From NCBI GenBank assembly GCA_022361315.1, contig JAKSBB010000437.1:1-7689 (forward strand): a stretch of 7,689 nt of DNA. Reading direction: 5' to 3'. This stretch comes from Desulfobacterales bacterium (lineage in GTDB: Bacteria; Desulfobacterota; Desulfobacteria; Desulfobacterales; Desulfobacteraceae). The stretch's first letter is position 1. Each line of letters starts with the position of its first letter. The notes beneath the pieces were generated by a model. The model was not told the DNA's origin. It made no database searches and saw nothing but the letters and a program-made list of their open reading frames with translations. Shown piece by piece: positions 1-5,687 of the stretch. Position numbers and translations under genes: made by a program.

Positions 1-1047
1 CACCGGATTCTGCATATCTGACAGGGATGAAAAGATACCGGTGCGCCGTCCGATCCTGAACATCATCTGCGCTTCTTCGGGCATGGCCAGGAAGGTCCTG
101 ATGGGGTCAGTGATTCTTTCCTTATCCCCGGGTAGTACCCCGTCCACCTCCTGGAAAAGATTCAGGATATGATCGCTTTTCACTGTAGATTCTATCCCCT
201 CCAGGTGGTCCAGCATCAGCAGCAGTTCCCGGGCGACTTCCACATCGTTGAGTTCGGTAAAGTCACCGGCGGCCACATCCTTGGCCAACTCCGAGATATC
301 CGTAACCGCCAGGGTCCTGATACGGATAAAATCCGGATTGATCCGGTTGAGGGCATCTGCGGTTTCCAGGGCGTTGGCCTCTGAGAACCTTACCCCGCCC
401 AGCCCCGGCATAAAATATTCGGACAATTCGATTCCGGCCCGCTTCACCCGCTGTCCCGCCTTGATATGGGTGGCTTTATCCACCCCTTTTTTAATGAAGT
501 CCAACACCTCATCCGCAGCCGATTCCATACCGATGTGGATCCGGTTCAGCCCGGCGGCTGCGAACCGTGCCATATCGGCATCACTGATACGGGCAATGGT
601 GTGGGACCTGGCGTAGGAGGTGACCCGCGCTATTTCCGGGAAGGTCTCCCTCAGGCAGATCAGCATCTCCACCAGATCATCCGGCTTGACGATCAGGGTA
701 TTGGCATCCTGGAGAAACACGGAATGCATCCCTCCCCGGTACCAGTTCAGTGCGGCGTGAAAAGCCATTTTTTCATCGGCTTTCAGACCGTTCATACGTT
801 CCATCACTTTTCCGGGTACCATGTCACCCGGTGACATTTCCATGCGGATATCATCGATGTGGGTCTTCAACACCGCAATATCCTGTTTTATGTGGGCCAC
901 CGGGCGTTTGCTGAATGTCTTGCCCTTGTAAAGACCGCAGAACTTGCACCGGTTCCAGGGACAGTTCCGGGTGACCCTCAACAGGAGGCTGCCGGCCTCG
1001 CTTGGCGGCCGGATGGGCCCCACTTCAAATCCGTTGTATGCTTCCAT
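1..1047 (-). CDS. Radical SAM protein (COG1032-like), C-terminus cut by window edge
   Basis: The frame is open from the start to the window edge and gives 349 residues without a stop; the C-terminus lies outside. The N-terminus reads RPPSEAGSLLLRVTRNC and continues into a cysteine motif with C29, C34 and C37, spaced CX4CX2C, followed by FCGLYKGKTF. From memory this resembles a COG1032-type radical SAM subfamily (RPPSEA...CSHNxCxFC...YK) that also uses the CX4CX2C spacing. Other supporting segments are FLQDAN (111-116), HIGMES (171-176, the usual SAM-contacting strand) and MPGLGG (213-218). It should therefore bind a 4Fe-4S cluster and S-adenosylmethionine; substrate and reaction are unknown. 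I chose the ATG at 1047 because GGAG lies 6 bases upstream; an in-frame ATG at 1059 has no comparable ribosome binding site. It lies 143 bases downstream of nrdJ on the same strand with no obvious terminator between them, so read-through is possible. Annotation as a coproporphyrinogen oxidase-like protein would not be justified from this sequence. Confidence 0.85.
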   Translation of the reverse strand, partial: MEAYNGFEVGPIRPPSEAGSLLLRVTRNCPWNRCKFCGLYKGKTFSKRPVAHIKQDIAVLKTHIDDIRMEMSPGDMVPGKVMERMNGLKADEKMAFHAALNWYRGGMHSVFLQDANTLIVKPDDLVEMLICLRETFPEIARVTSYARSHTIARISDADMARFAAAGLNRIHIGMESAADEVLDFIKKGVDKATHIKAGQRVKRAGIELSEYFMPGLGGVRFSEANALETADALNRINPDFIRIRTLAVTDISELAKDVAAGDFTELNDVEVARELLLMLDHLEGIESTVKSDHILNLFQEVDGVLPGDKERITDPIRTFLAMPEEAQMMFRIGRRTGIFSSLSDMQNPV

Positions 1048-1053
1048 TTTTTT

Positions 1054-1057
1054 CTCC
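1054..1057 (-). promoter_or_regulatory. Ribosome binding site of the radical SAM gene
   Basis: GGAG on the minus strand lies 6 bases before the ATG at 1047. It overlaps the codons just after the alternative ATG at 1059, which favours the downstream start. Confidence 0.55.
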
Positions 1058-1190
1058 ATGACGGTTATCAGTCCGTAGATACTCACCATAGATCCTATTT
1101 ATGGCATAACAAGTACCTACTTTTGGATACACATACGAACCCCAGAGTAAGTTTTGTTTACAATTAAGGGGATAGGTGAGTGTTATTTTT

Positions 1191-3431
1191 TTAACCGCAC
1201 TGAGTATACCCGCAGGAATGACAGGTTTTGCATCCCTCCTCAAAGGTGATGGCCTCCCCGCATTCCGGGCAAAGGTCTGATTTTAGGCCGGGGCTGGCAA
1301 CCTTTTTCCCGTTGCCGTTACGGTCCGACTGATATCTTTTCTCCAGGACTTTTGCAATGGCGTCGGGAATGGAGTAGACGAGCCCCCCCTCCTGAAAGAC
1401 GGCATGTTCCCCACGGATACCCGAGATCTGTTCTATGATTTCCTCCACATCGATACCGGACCGCAGGGCCAGGGAAATCAGGCGGCCGATGGCCTCTGTC
1501 TTGGCCTGGGTGGATTTCCCGGATTTACCGATGGTGGCGAAGATTTCAAAGGGCCGGCCGTCGAACTCCGACACCGTAACATAGAGGCTGCCCATACCGG
1601 TTTTAATTCTTTCGGTAAACCCTTCAAGGATCTGGGGGCGCTCCCGGCCTGCCAGAAGAAAGGTATCATCCCGGGGTGTTTCCGATTGCTTTGACACCGT
1701 CAGCACCTGGTGGTCCTTGCTGCCGTCCCGGTAAATGGTGACCCCCTTGCATCGGGTTTTAAACGCCTGGTCATAGATAAACCTGACATCCGCCCGGGTG
1801 GCCTCATGGGGCAGGTTCACCGTTTTGGAAACGGCATTGTCCGTGTACTTCTGGAACGCAGCCTGCATCTTGATATGATGGGTCGGGGTAATGTCGTGGG
1901 CGGTGACAAACACGCACTGAAGATCAGCGGGCACCTTGGGATTACCGTGCACAGTGCCCTTCCCTGCGATTTCATCCATCAGGCCGTCACTGTAAAACCC
2001 TTTATCAATCGCAGCCTGTTTGAACACCGGATTAACCTCGATGAGGCGGTCATTGTCCATGACGGTTCTCACATAGCTCAGGGCAAAGGCCGGTTCGATA
2101 CCACTGGAACAGCCGGCAATGATACTCAAGGTGCCGGTGGGGGCAATGGTCGTGGTGGTGGCGTTGCGCATCTGTTGTTCCGGCTTGTCTTTAAAGATAC
2201 TCCGGCCGATATTGGGAAACGGCCCCCTGACCTTTGCCAGGTTGCAGGATGCTGCGTGGGATTCGTCCCGGACAAAGGCCATGATCTTTCCGGCCAGGTC
2301 CAGCGCCGCCTCGGAGTCGTAAGGAATCCCCAACGTAAAGAGCAGATCGGCAAATCCCATAATTCCCAGCCCGATCTTACGGTTTGCCCTGACCATCCGG
2401 TCAATCTCCTCTATGGGATAAATGGACATATCGATGGTGTTGTCCAGAAAGCGCACGGAAAGGTGGACGGTTTCCCGGAGTTTTTCGAAATCCACCTCGG
2501 GTTTGCCTCCGTTTTCCCTGACAAACCGGGTCAGGTTGATTGATCCCAGGTTGCAGGCCTCCATGGGCAGCAGGGGCTGTTCACCGCAGGGATTTGTGGA
2601 CTCGATATCACCGATTTCAGGGGTGGTATTGAACCGGTTGATCTCATCCAGGAAGACAATCCCCGGATCTCCGGTGGCCCAGGCCTGGCTGATAAGCTCT
2701 TCATATACGGCGGCAGCGCTGAGGCTTCCCACCGCCTTTCCGGTCTGGGGATCAACCAGGTCATATTCCCTGTCATGGGCCACAGCCGCCATGAACTCAT
2801 CCGTTACACCCACGGATATATTAAAGTTGTTCAATTCATTCTTATCCGCCTTGCAGGTGATAAAGGACATGATATCCGGATGGTCAACCCGGAGGACGGC
2901 CATGTTTGCCCCCCTCCGGGTCCCGCCCTGCTTGATCTGCTCGGTGGAGGTATTGAACATCTTCATGAATGAAACCGGTCCGGATGCCACCCCGCCCGTG
3001 GACCCCACCTTGCTGTTCTCCGGCCGTAGCCGTGAAAAGGAAAATCCGGTGCCCCCGCCTGACTTATGGATAATGGCGGCATTCTTAACCGCTTCAAAGA
3101 TACCGTCGATGCTGTCTTCAACCGGAAGTACAAAACAGGCTGCCAGCTGGCCAAGCGCCCTGCCCGCATTCATCAGGGTCGGGGAGTTGGGCAGAAACCG
3201 AAACTCCGCCATCAGGCTGTAAAATGCGGCTTCGATCTCCTTGACATCCCCCCCCTGATCATAGTTTTCTTCCGCACGGGCAATATGGGCTGCCACCCGC
3301 CGGAACATCTGCTCCGGGGATTCAATGACCTTTCCGGTATCATCTTTTTTCAGATACCGTCTTTCCAAAACGGTCCTTGCATTTTCGGTCAGGAAGTCTA
3401 TCTGCCCGGTCTCTTTGGTCTCACTGCGCAT
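1191..3431 (-). CDS. nrdJ: Adenosylcobalamin-dependent (class II) ribonucleotide reductase
   Basis: This cytoplasmic enzyme reduces ribonucleotides to deoxyribonucleotides with a thiyl radical made by homolysis of coenzyme B12, without oxygen or a second subunit. The product has 746 residues. An N-terminal region (about 10-90) ends in PNSPTLMNAG, followed by the ten-stranded barrel (about 95-565). Catalytic residues are visible: C99 in the AACF strand, and N280, C282, E284 and C293 in TNPCGEQPLLPMEACN. The 11-residue C282-C293 spacing matches my recollection of Thermotoga NrdJ (C322, C333). ATTTTIAPTGT (424-434) is the phosphate-binding loop. A TSCPD-type domain (about 600-700) and a cysteine-rich tail (C721, C724, C734, C737, C740, C745) follow; part of the tail probably re-reduces the active site. 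The frame extends upstream to an ATG at 3479, but the ATG at 3431 has AAGGAG 8 bases before it, so I start there. Two NrdR-like boxes and a strong promoter lie upstream. Confidence 0.96.
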   Translation of the reverse strand: MRSETKETGQIDFLTENARTVLERRYLKKDDTGKVIESPEQMFRRVAAHIARAEENYDQGGDVKEIEAAFYSLMAEFRFLPNSPTLMNAGRALGQLAACFVLPVEDSIDGIFEAVKNAAIIHKSGGGTGFSFSRLRPENSKVGSTGGVASGPVSFMKMFNTSTEQIKQGGTRRGANMAVLRVDHPDIMSFITCKADKNELNNFNISVGVTDEFMAAVAHDREYDLVDPQTGKAVGSLSAAAVYEELISQAWATGDPGIVFLDEINRFNTTPEIGDIESTNPCGEQPLLPMEACNLGSINLTRFVRENGGKPEVDFEKLRETVHLSVRFLDNTIDMSIYPIEEIDRMVRANRKIGLGIMGFADLLFTLGIPYDSEAALDLAGKIMAFVRDESHAASCNLAKVRGPFPNIGRSIFKDKPEQQMRNATTTTIAPTGTLSIIAGCSSGIEPAFALSYVRTVMDNDRLIEVNPVFKQAAIDKGFYSDGLMDEIAGKGTVHGNPKVPADLQCVFVTAHDITPTHHIKMQAAFQKYTDNAVSKTVNLPHEATRADVRFIYDQAFKTRCKGVTIYRDGSKDHQVLTVSKQSETPRDDTFLLAGRERPQILEGFTERIKTGMGSLYVTVSEFDGRPFEIFATIGKSGKSTQAKTEAIGRLISLALRSGIDVEEIIEQISGIRGEHAVFQEGGLVYSIPDAIAKVLEKRYQSDRNGNGKKVASPGLKSDLCPECGEAITFEEGCKTCHSCGYTQCG

Positions 3432-3439
3432 CACCAACA

Positions 3440-3445
3440 CTCCTT
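3440..3445 (-). promoter_or_regulatory. Ribosome binding site that sets the nrdJ start
   Basis: AAGGAG on the minus strand lies 8 bases before the ATG at 3431. The upstream in-frame ATGs at 3479 and 3458 have no such sequence at a suitable distance, so an annotation starting at 3479 would be 16 residues too long. Confidence 0.8.
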
Positions 3446-3479
3446 GAATCGGATTCATAATCAAATCAATAAAAACCAA

Positions 3480-3494
3480 CGTCTGTCACAGACG
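3480..3494. repeat. 15-bp palindrome at the predicted nrdJ transcript start
   Basis: CGTCTGT-C-ACAGACG is a perfect 7-bp inverted repeat around one central base. It starts about 8 bases downstream of the -10 box of the nrdJ promoter, so it covers or abuts the predicted first transcribed bases. It could be an operator, or a small hairpin at the 5' end of the transcript, although a one-base loop could form only if the inner pairs open. No regulator can be named from the sequence. Confidence 0.5.
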
Positions 3495-3499
3495 AAATA

Positions 3500-3515
3500 C
3501 AACTATATACTGTAG
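3500..3515. promoter_or_regulatory. NrdR box, promoter-proximal
   Basis: CAACTATATACTGTAG fits the known NrdR box consensus acaCwAtATaTwGtgt at 9 of the 10 core positions and about 11 of 16 overall. It contains the -10 box of the nrdJ promoter, so binding would block RNA polymerase. NrdR is the (d)ATP-sensing zinc-ribbon/ATP-cone repressor of ribonucleotide reductase genes; its gene is not in this window. Together with the second site 32 bp away, the assignment is strong. Confidence 0.72.
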
Positions 3516-3530
3516 TATTCCGTTGTGCAA
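3502..3530 (-). promoter_or_regulatory. Sigma-70 type promoter of nrdJ
   Basis: On the minus strand, TTGCAC (3530-3525) and TATAGT (3507-3502) are separated by 17 bases. They match the -35 and -10 consensus at 4 and 5 of 6 positions. The transcript would start near 3495, giving a leader of about 64 bases. That is too short to hold a cobalamin riboswitch. The -10 box lies inside the proximal NrdR-like box and the -35 lies between the two boxes. Confidence 0.65.
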
Positions 3531-3531
3531 C

Positions 3532-3547
3532 CAACAATATATGGTGT
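3532..3547. promoter_or_regulatory. NrdR box, promoter-distal
   Basis: CAACAATATATGGTGT matches the NrdR consensus at 9 of the 10 core positions and about 13 of 16 overall. It begins exactly 32 bp from the start of the proximal box, about three helical turns. This is the spacing known for paired NrdR boxes, and it puts both on the same face of the helix. It lies just upstream of the -35 of the nrdJ promoter. Confidence 0.75.
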
Positions 3548-3567
3548 TTTGTGTTTTTTAAGGAGGG

Positions 3568-3622
3568 GATCCGCAGACACCTTTAGATAAAAGAAAGATG
3601 TCTGCGCATCAAAATGCGGATC
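3568..3622 (-). repeat. Overlapping inverted repeats after the binding-protein gene, possible terminator or processing hairpin
   Basis: Three complementary pairs overlap here. On the minus strand a long stem pairs 3606-3594 with 3584-3572 (13 pairs including one U-G; 9-base loop). A second pair, GATCCGCA (3622-3615) with TGCGGATC (3575-3568), is perfect and shares four bases with the first. A small CGCAT/ATGCG hairpin (3618-3614, 3609-3605) competes with both. The element begins 9 bases after the stop codon at 3631, where a terminator is expected. However, no run of U follows the stem; the next bases read CCCTCCTTAAAAAA. It is better paired on the minus strand than on the plus strand, because the single mismatch becomes a G-U wobble there. 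Confidence 0.5.
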
Positions 3623-3630
3623 AGGGTGTA

Positions 3631-4749
3631 CTATTTCCGCTGGGAAAGCGCCTTATTCCACAACATGCGTATACCGTTACGCTGCCGTTGATCAAGGACT
3701 TCCCAGAGAATACGGTTCTTCTCAAAATGTTCGGGGTCATCAAGGTGAAGCATGGAGATCTCTTCCGGGGTCAGTTTATGGGTCACTGTGGTGGTAACCG
3801 GCGAACAGGCCAGTCCGCGGACATCATAGACCTGGTATTCGTCCCCCAATACGAAGTTCAGCCACGCCTCCGCGATCTGCCTTTCCTTGGGCTTGTCTTT
3901 CAGGGTGTGGCTGATCATGAAATTGTCCACCCAGCCCGTGGTCCCCTCCTTGGGTTCGGCGATGCGCCACTCCTCGCCCATCTGTTTAAGCTGGGGCAGG
4001 GAAAATCCCCAGACCGCGGCAAATGATTTCCCTTTCAGGGTATCGGGATCGTCCACCCCCTGCCACATTGCCCCGGCGTTCACTGCCAGCTGGGCAAGTT
4101 TCTCCTTCAAACCGGGTGTAGACATCAGGGTCTTGATATCGTAGATCTTATCCTTGGGCAGACCCATTGCCAGGGCCGCCAGTGATACATTGTGTTCATA
4201 CTGGTTCATGCCGATGGAATACTTACCGGCATATTTCTCATCCCAGAACACATTCCAGGAATCAGGGGGTGTCGGGATGATGGTGGTGTTATAGGCAAGT
4301 CCGTAAGGTCCCATGACATGGGGAACGGCAAACACCTCTCCGTTGGACGTGCAATACTCCGCCTTCTGCAGGGCCGGCAGAATGTTCTTGTAGTTGGGAA
4401 TATTATCCAGGTTGAGCGGAAGAACGAGCCCGTTTTTTATCAGATGCCATCTTTTATCTTTGGGGACATTGTGGGACGGGGCCACAATGTCTGTGTTGCC
4501 ATCTCTCAAGGCTTTGAAAAAATCATCGTTGCTGGCCACATACTTGATATCCAGAGTCAGATTGACATTGTGTTCTTTTGCCATCAACTGTTTGAAGGCA
4601 TCACAAAGTTCATCCGGTGTATAGCCCTCCCATACCAGCATGCGCAATGTCACATTCTCGGCGGCTCCGATTTTCACAGGAGCCATTGCGAAAAGTACCA
4701 GTGCAAAAACAAGGCTGGCAATGGACAACAGTTTAATGTTTGTTTTCAT
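3631..4749 (-). CDS. Periplasmic polyamine-type ABC transporter substrate-binding protein (PotD/PotF-like)
   Basis: The 372-residue product starts with a typical signal peptide: K2, K6, a hydrophobic stretch at about 7-24, and probable cleavage near residues 29-30 (KIGAA before ENV). The mature protein resembles the bacterial solute-binding fold of the spermidine/putrescine class. LRMLVWEGYTPDEL (35-48) matches the first strand of PotD-type proteins, with W40 and Y43 in the positions of ligand-stacking aromatics. GWVDNFMI (272-279) keeps the WxD arrangement (W273, D275) that in E. coli PotD (W255, D257) contacts the polyamine. VPHVMGPYGLAYN (142-154) and AAVWGF (244-249) are further family-like segments. 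It would capture a cationic amine in the periplasm and deliver it to a membrane permease. No permease or ATPase gene is adjacent, so the partner must be encoded elsewhere. GGGGAG lies 8 bases before the start. The exact ligand is not certain. Confidence 0.85.
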   Translation of the reverse strand: MKTNIKLLSIASLVFALVLFAMAPVKIGAAENVTLRMLVWEGYTPDELCDAFKQLMAKEHNVNLTLDIKYVASNDDFFKALRDGNTDIVAPSHNVPKDKRWHLIKNGLVLPLNLDNIPNYKNILPALQKAEYCTSNGEVFAVPHVMGPYGLAYNTTIIPTPPDSWNVFWDEKYAGKYSIGMNQYEHNVSLAALAMGLPKDKIYDIKTLMSTPGLKEKLAQLAVNAGAMWQGVDDPDTLKGKSFAAVWGFSLPQLKQMGEEWRIAEPKEGTTGWVDNFMISHTLKDKPKERQIAEAWLNFVLGDEYQVYDVRGLACSPVTTTVTHKLTPEEISMLHLDDPEHFEKNRILWEVLDQRQRNGIRMLWNKALSQRK

Positions 4750-4757
4750 AGTGGCTT

Positions 4758-4763
4758 CTCCCC
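4758..4763 (-). promoter_or_regulatory. Ribosome binding site of the solute-binding protein gene
   Basis: GGGGAG on the minus strand lies 8 bases before the ATG at 4749 and supports that start, which also places the signal peptide exactly at the N-terminus. Confidence 0.7.
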
Positions 4764-5012
4764 TCTGTTTATTAGTGTTGTTTATGGTTTCCGGACACCG
4801 GGGACTCCATACGCCCTCTATCCGGGGGTATACCGGTCAGTTTCATCCCAAATTAAATGATAAAGAAATCCGGGTAATTCAGGTGTGGACCTGGCTTTCG
4901 CAATACAATTCGTCCGGCTTTCGCCGGGCAGCAGGGAGAGGGAGGCAGAGAAACAGGCAATACCAAACATCACAAGTGCGTTGTGTTTACGATTTCAGTC
5001 AGTTCGGCTAAA

Positions 5013-5030
5013 TTGTATTGATTAGTTTAT
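5013..5030. promoter_or_regulatory. Sequence related to the marR/lon operator-like repeat
   Basis: TTGTATTGA followed by TTAGTTTAT resembles TTGTATTGA followed by ACTAATTTAT at 5693-5711 in the marR/lon intergenic region. The first nine bases are identical. It lies about 265 bases upstream of the solute-binding protein gene and about 110 bases beyond the marR stop. It may be a further binding site of the same regulator, or chance in AT-rich DNA. Confidence 0.3.
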
Positions 5031-5059
5031 AATAATCTATCACAGATCGACGCTATTTC

Positions 5060-5081
5060 CCACCCATTTTTCTGTGGGTGG
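5060..5081 (-). terminator. Hairpin downstream of marR, possible terminator without U-tract
   Basis: CCACCCA and TGGGTGG form a perfect 7-bp stem around an 8-base loop, about 60 bases after the marR stop on the minus strand. On that strand the loop is CAGAAAAA and the stem is followed by GAAATAG rather than a run of U. On the plus strand no U-run follows either. A factor-independent terminator is therefore doubtful; a transcript-end stabilising hairpin is possible. Confidence 0.35.
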
Positions 5082-5141
5082 CAGCGGGGGTCGCAAGGGT
5101 TTGATATTGTGGGGAAGCCAATCGGAGGGAAGCGCCGGGTA

Positions 5142-5552
5142 TTACAGCTTTTTTATAATTTTGATGAAGGTGTCTATTTCCTCTTCATCCAGAACCGTCA
5201 CCATAATATCCACCACCCGCTGCTCCGCAAGAAAGGGGAGACGGGCAATGTTACGGCCTTTTTCGGTCAATTTGATATAGTACTTGCGCTTATCCCGGGA
5301 ACATTGTTTCTTTTCAACCACTTCCAGCTTGATGAGCTTGTTTACGATCTCGGTAACCGAGGGTTTGGTCACCTTCAGGATTTCGGCAAATTTACCAAAG
5401 GTCATATCAACGGTTCTGTCGATCTCCTTGAGATAGTGGAGTTGGTTCAACTGGAGTTCGGACATGCCCAGTCTGTCTGACAATTCAAGATTGCACTCGT
5501 GGCCCAGGCTGTTGAATTTTCTGACGGCCTCGTAAATCAGCTCTCTTTTCAC
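5142..5552 (-). CDS. MarR-family transcriptional regulator
   Basis: The 136-residue product has the length and layout of MarR dimeric winged-helix regulators. N-terminal helices (1-45) precede the DNA-binding domain: a first helix around FGKFAEILK (52-60), the recognition helix KPSVTEIVNKLIKLE (63-77), a basic wing around SRDKRKYYIKLTEKG (85-99), and a C-terminal dimerisation helix (about 105-136) rich in acidic and hydrophobic residues. Such proteins usually repress their own gene and a divergent neighbour, and release DNA on binding a small ligand or on cysteine oxidation. Two cysteines are present (C20, C84), C84 next to the wing; a redox role would be speculation. Translation starts at GTG (5552-5550), preceded 5 bases upstream by AGGA; the next in-frame ATG would remove the first 29 residues. 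It is divergent from lon across 213 bases that contain repeat motifs overlapping its candidate promoters. The ligand is unknown. Confidence 0.88.
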   Translation of the reverse strand: MKRELIYEAVRKFNSLGHECNLELSDRLGMSELQLNQLHYLKEIDRTVDMTFGKFAEILKVTKPSVTEIVNKLIKLEVVEKKQCSRDKRKYYIKLTEKGRNIARLPFLAEQRVVDIMVTVLDEEEIDTFIKIIKKL

Positions 5553-5557
5553 AATAT

Positions 5558-5561
5558 TCCT
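5558..5561 (-). promoter_or_regulatory. Ribosome binding site supporting the GTG start of marR
   Basis: AGGA on the minus strand lies 5 bases before the GTG at 5552. It supports this non-ATG start, which is needed to keep the N-terminal dimerisation helix. Confidence 0.55.
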
Positions 5562-5576
5562 GTGTGTTCTTTATTA

Positions 5577-5603
5577 TAGTTTGGTTCTTCTTTACTAATT
5601 TAT
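5577..5603. promoter_or_regulatory. Operator-like site 2 (marR side)
   Basis: TAGTTTG (5577-5583), ten bases, then ACTAATTTAT (5594-5603). The same two blocks occur at 5689-5711 with a six-base spacer. This copy overlaps both candidate -10 boxes of marR (5592-5597 and 5573-5578). Binding by the MarR protein here would give autorepression. The binding itself is inference. Confidence 0.5.
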
Positions 5604-5620
5604 AGCGGTAAAATTGTCAA
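5592..5620 (-). promoter_or_regulatory. Candidate promoter of marR
   Basis: On the minus strand a perfect -35 box, TTGACA (5620-5615), is followed after 17 bases by TAGTAA (5597-5592), a weak -10. An alternative is the perfect -10 TATAAT at 5578-5573, which lacks a good -35 and would give a leader of only about 15 bases. Either choice is overlapped by the operator-like site at 5577-5603. Confidence 0.45.
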
Positions 5621-5687
5621 TGTTTCGGTGGTGTGCTCCTATGAATGCCTATAGTCGATTCTTTACTCACCCTTGCCAAAAAAATTG

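Larger units (their letters stand above)
4750..5141. other. 392-base intergenic region with several small inverted repeats
   Basis: No convincing gene lies here. On the minus strand, which would be the leader of the binding-protein gene, I see: GCCCGGC-GAAA-GCCGGAC (4929-4912), a stem with one mismatch and a GAAA tetraloop; CAGGT-CCAC-ACCTG (4893-4880); and CCGGA/TCCGG arms enclosing about 25 bases just before the ribosome binding site region (about 4824-4791). The 9-mer GGCTTTCGC occurs twice on the plus strand (4893-4901, 4916-4924). The 10-mer CAATACAATT at 4901-4910 is inverted at 5011-5020. I find no confident promoter for the binding-protein gene and no match to a riboswitch class that I recognise. 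Confidence 0.45.

Noticed and set aside
1048..1190. Promoter or terminator between nrdJ and the radical SAM gene
   Set aside because: Only weak CCCC/GGGG complementarity and poor -35/-10 matches are visible, not enough to call either element.
1710..3222. Long plus-strand open frames (266-277 codons) opposite nrdJ
   Set aside because: They lie wholly antisense to a gene with conserved catalytic motifs. Their translations show no recognisable domains and I see no ribosome binding site. They are by-products of codon bias in nrdJ.
3432..3495. Cobalamin riboswitch upstream of the B12-dependent nrdJ
   Set aside because: The leader from the predicted start is only about 64 bases and lacks the B12-box and the multi-stem architecture, which needs roughly 200 bases.
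4818..4970. Minus-strand frame of 50 codons starting MFGIACFSASLS
   Set aside because: There is no ribosome binding site before its ATG. It covers the hairpins and repeats of the intergenic region and matches no family I know. A small protein cannot be excluded, but nothing supports one.
5640..5680. TATAGT at 5650-5655 as a second plus-strand lon promoter
   Set aside because: There is no acceptable -35 box 16-18 bases upstream.
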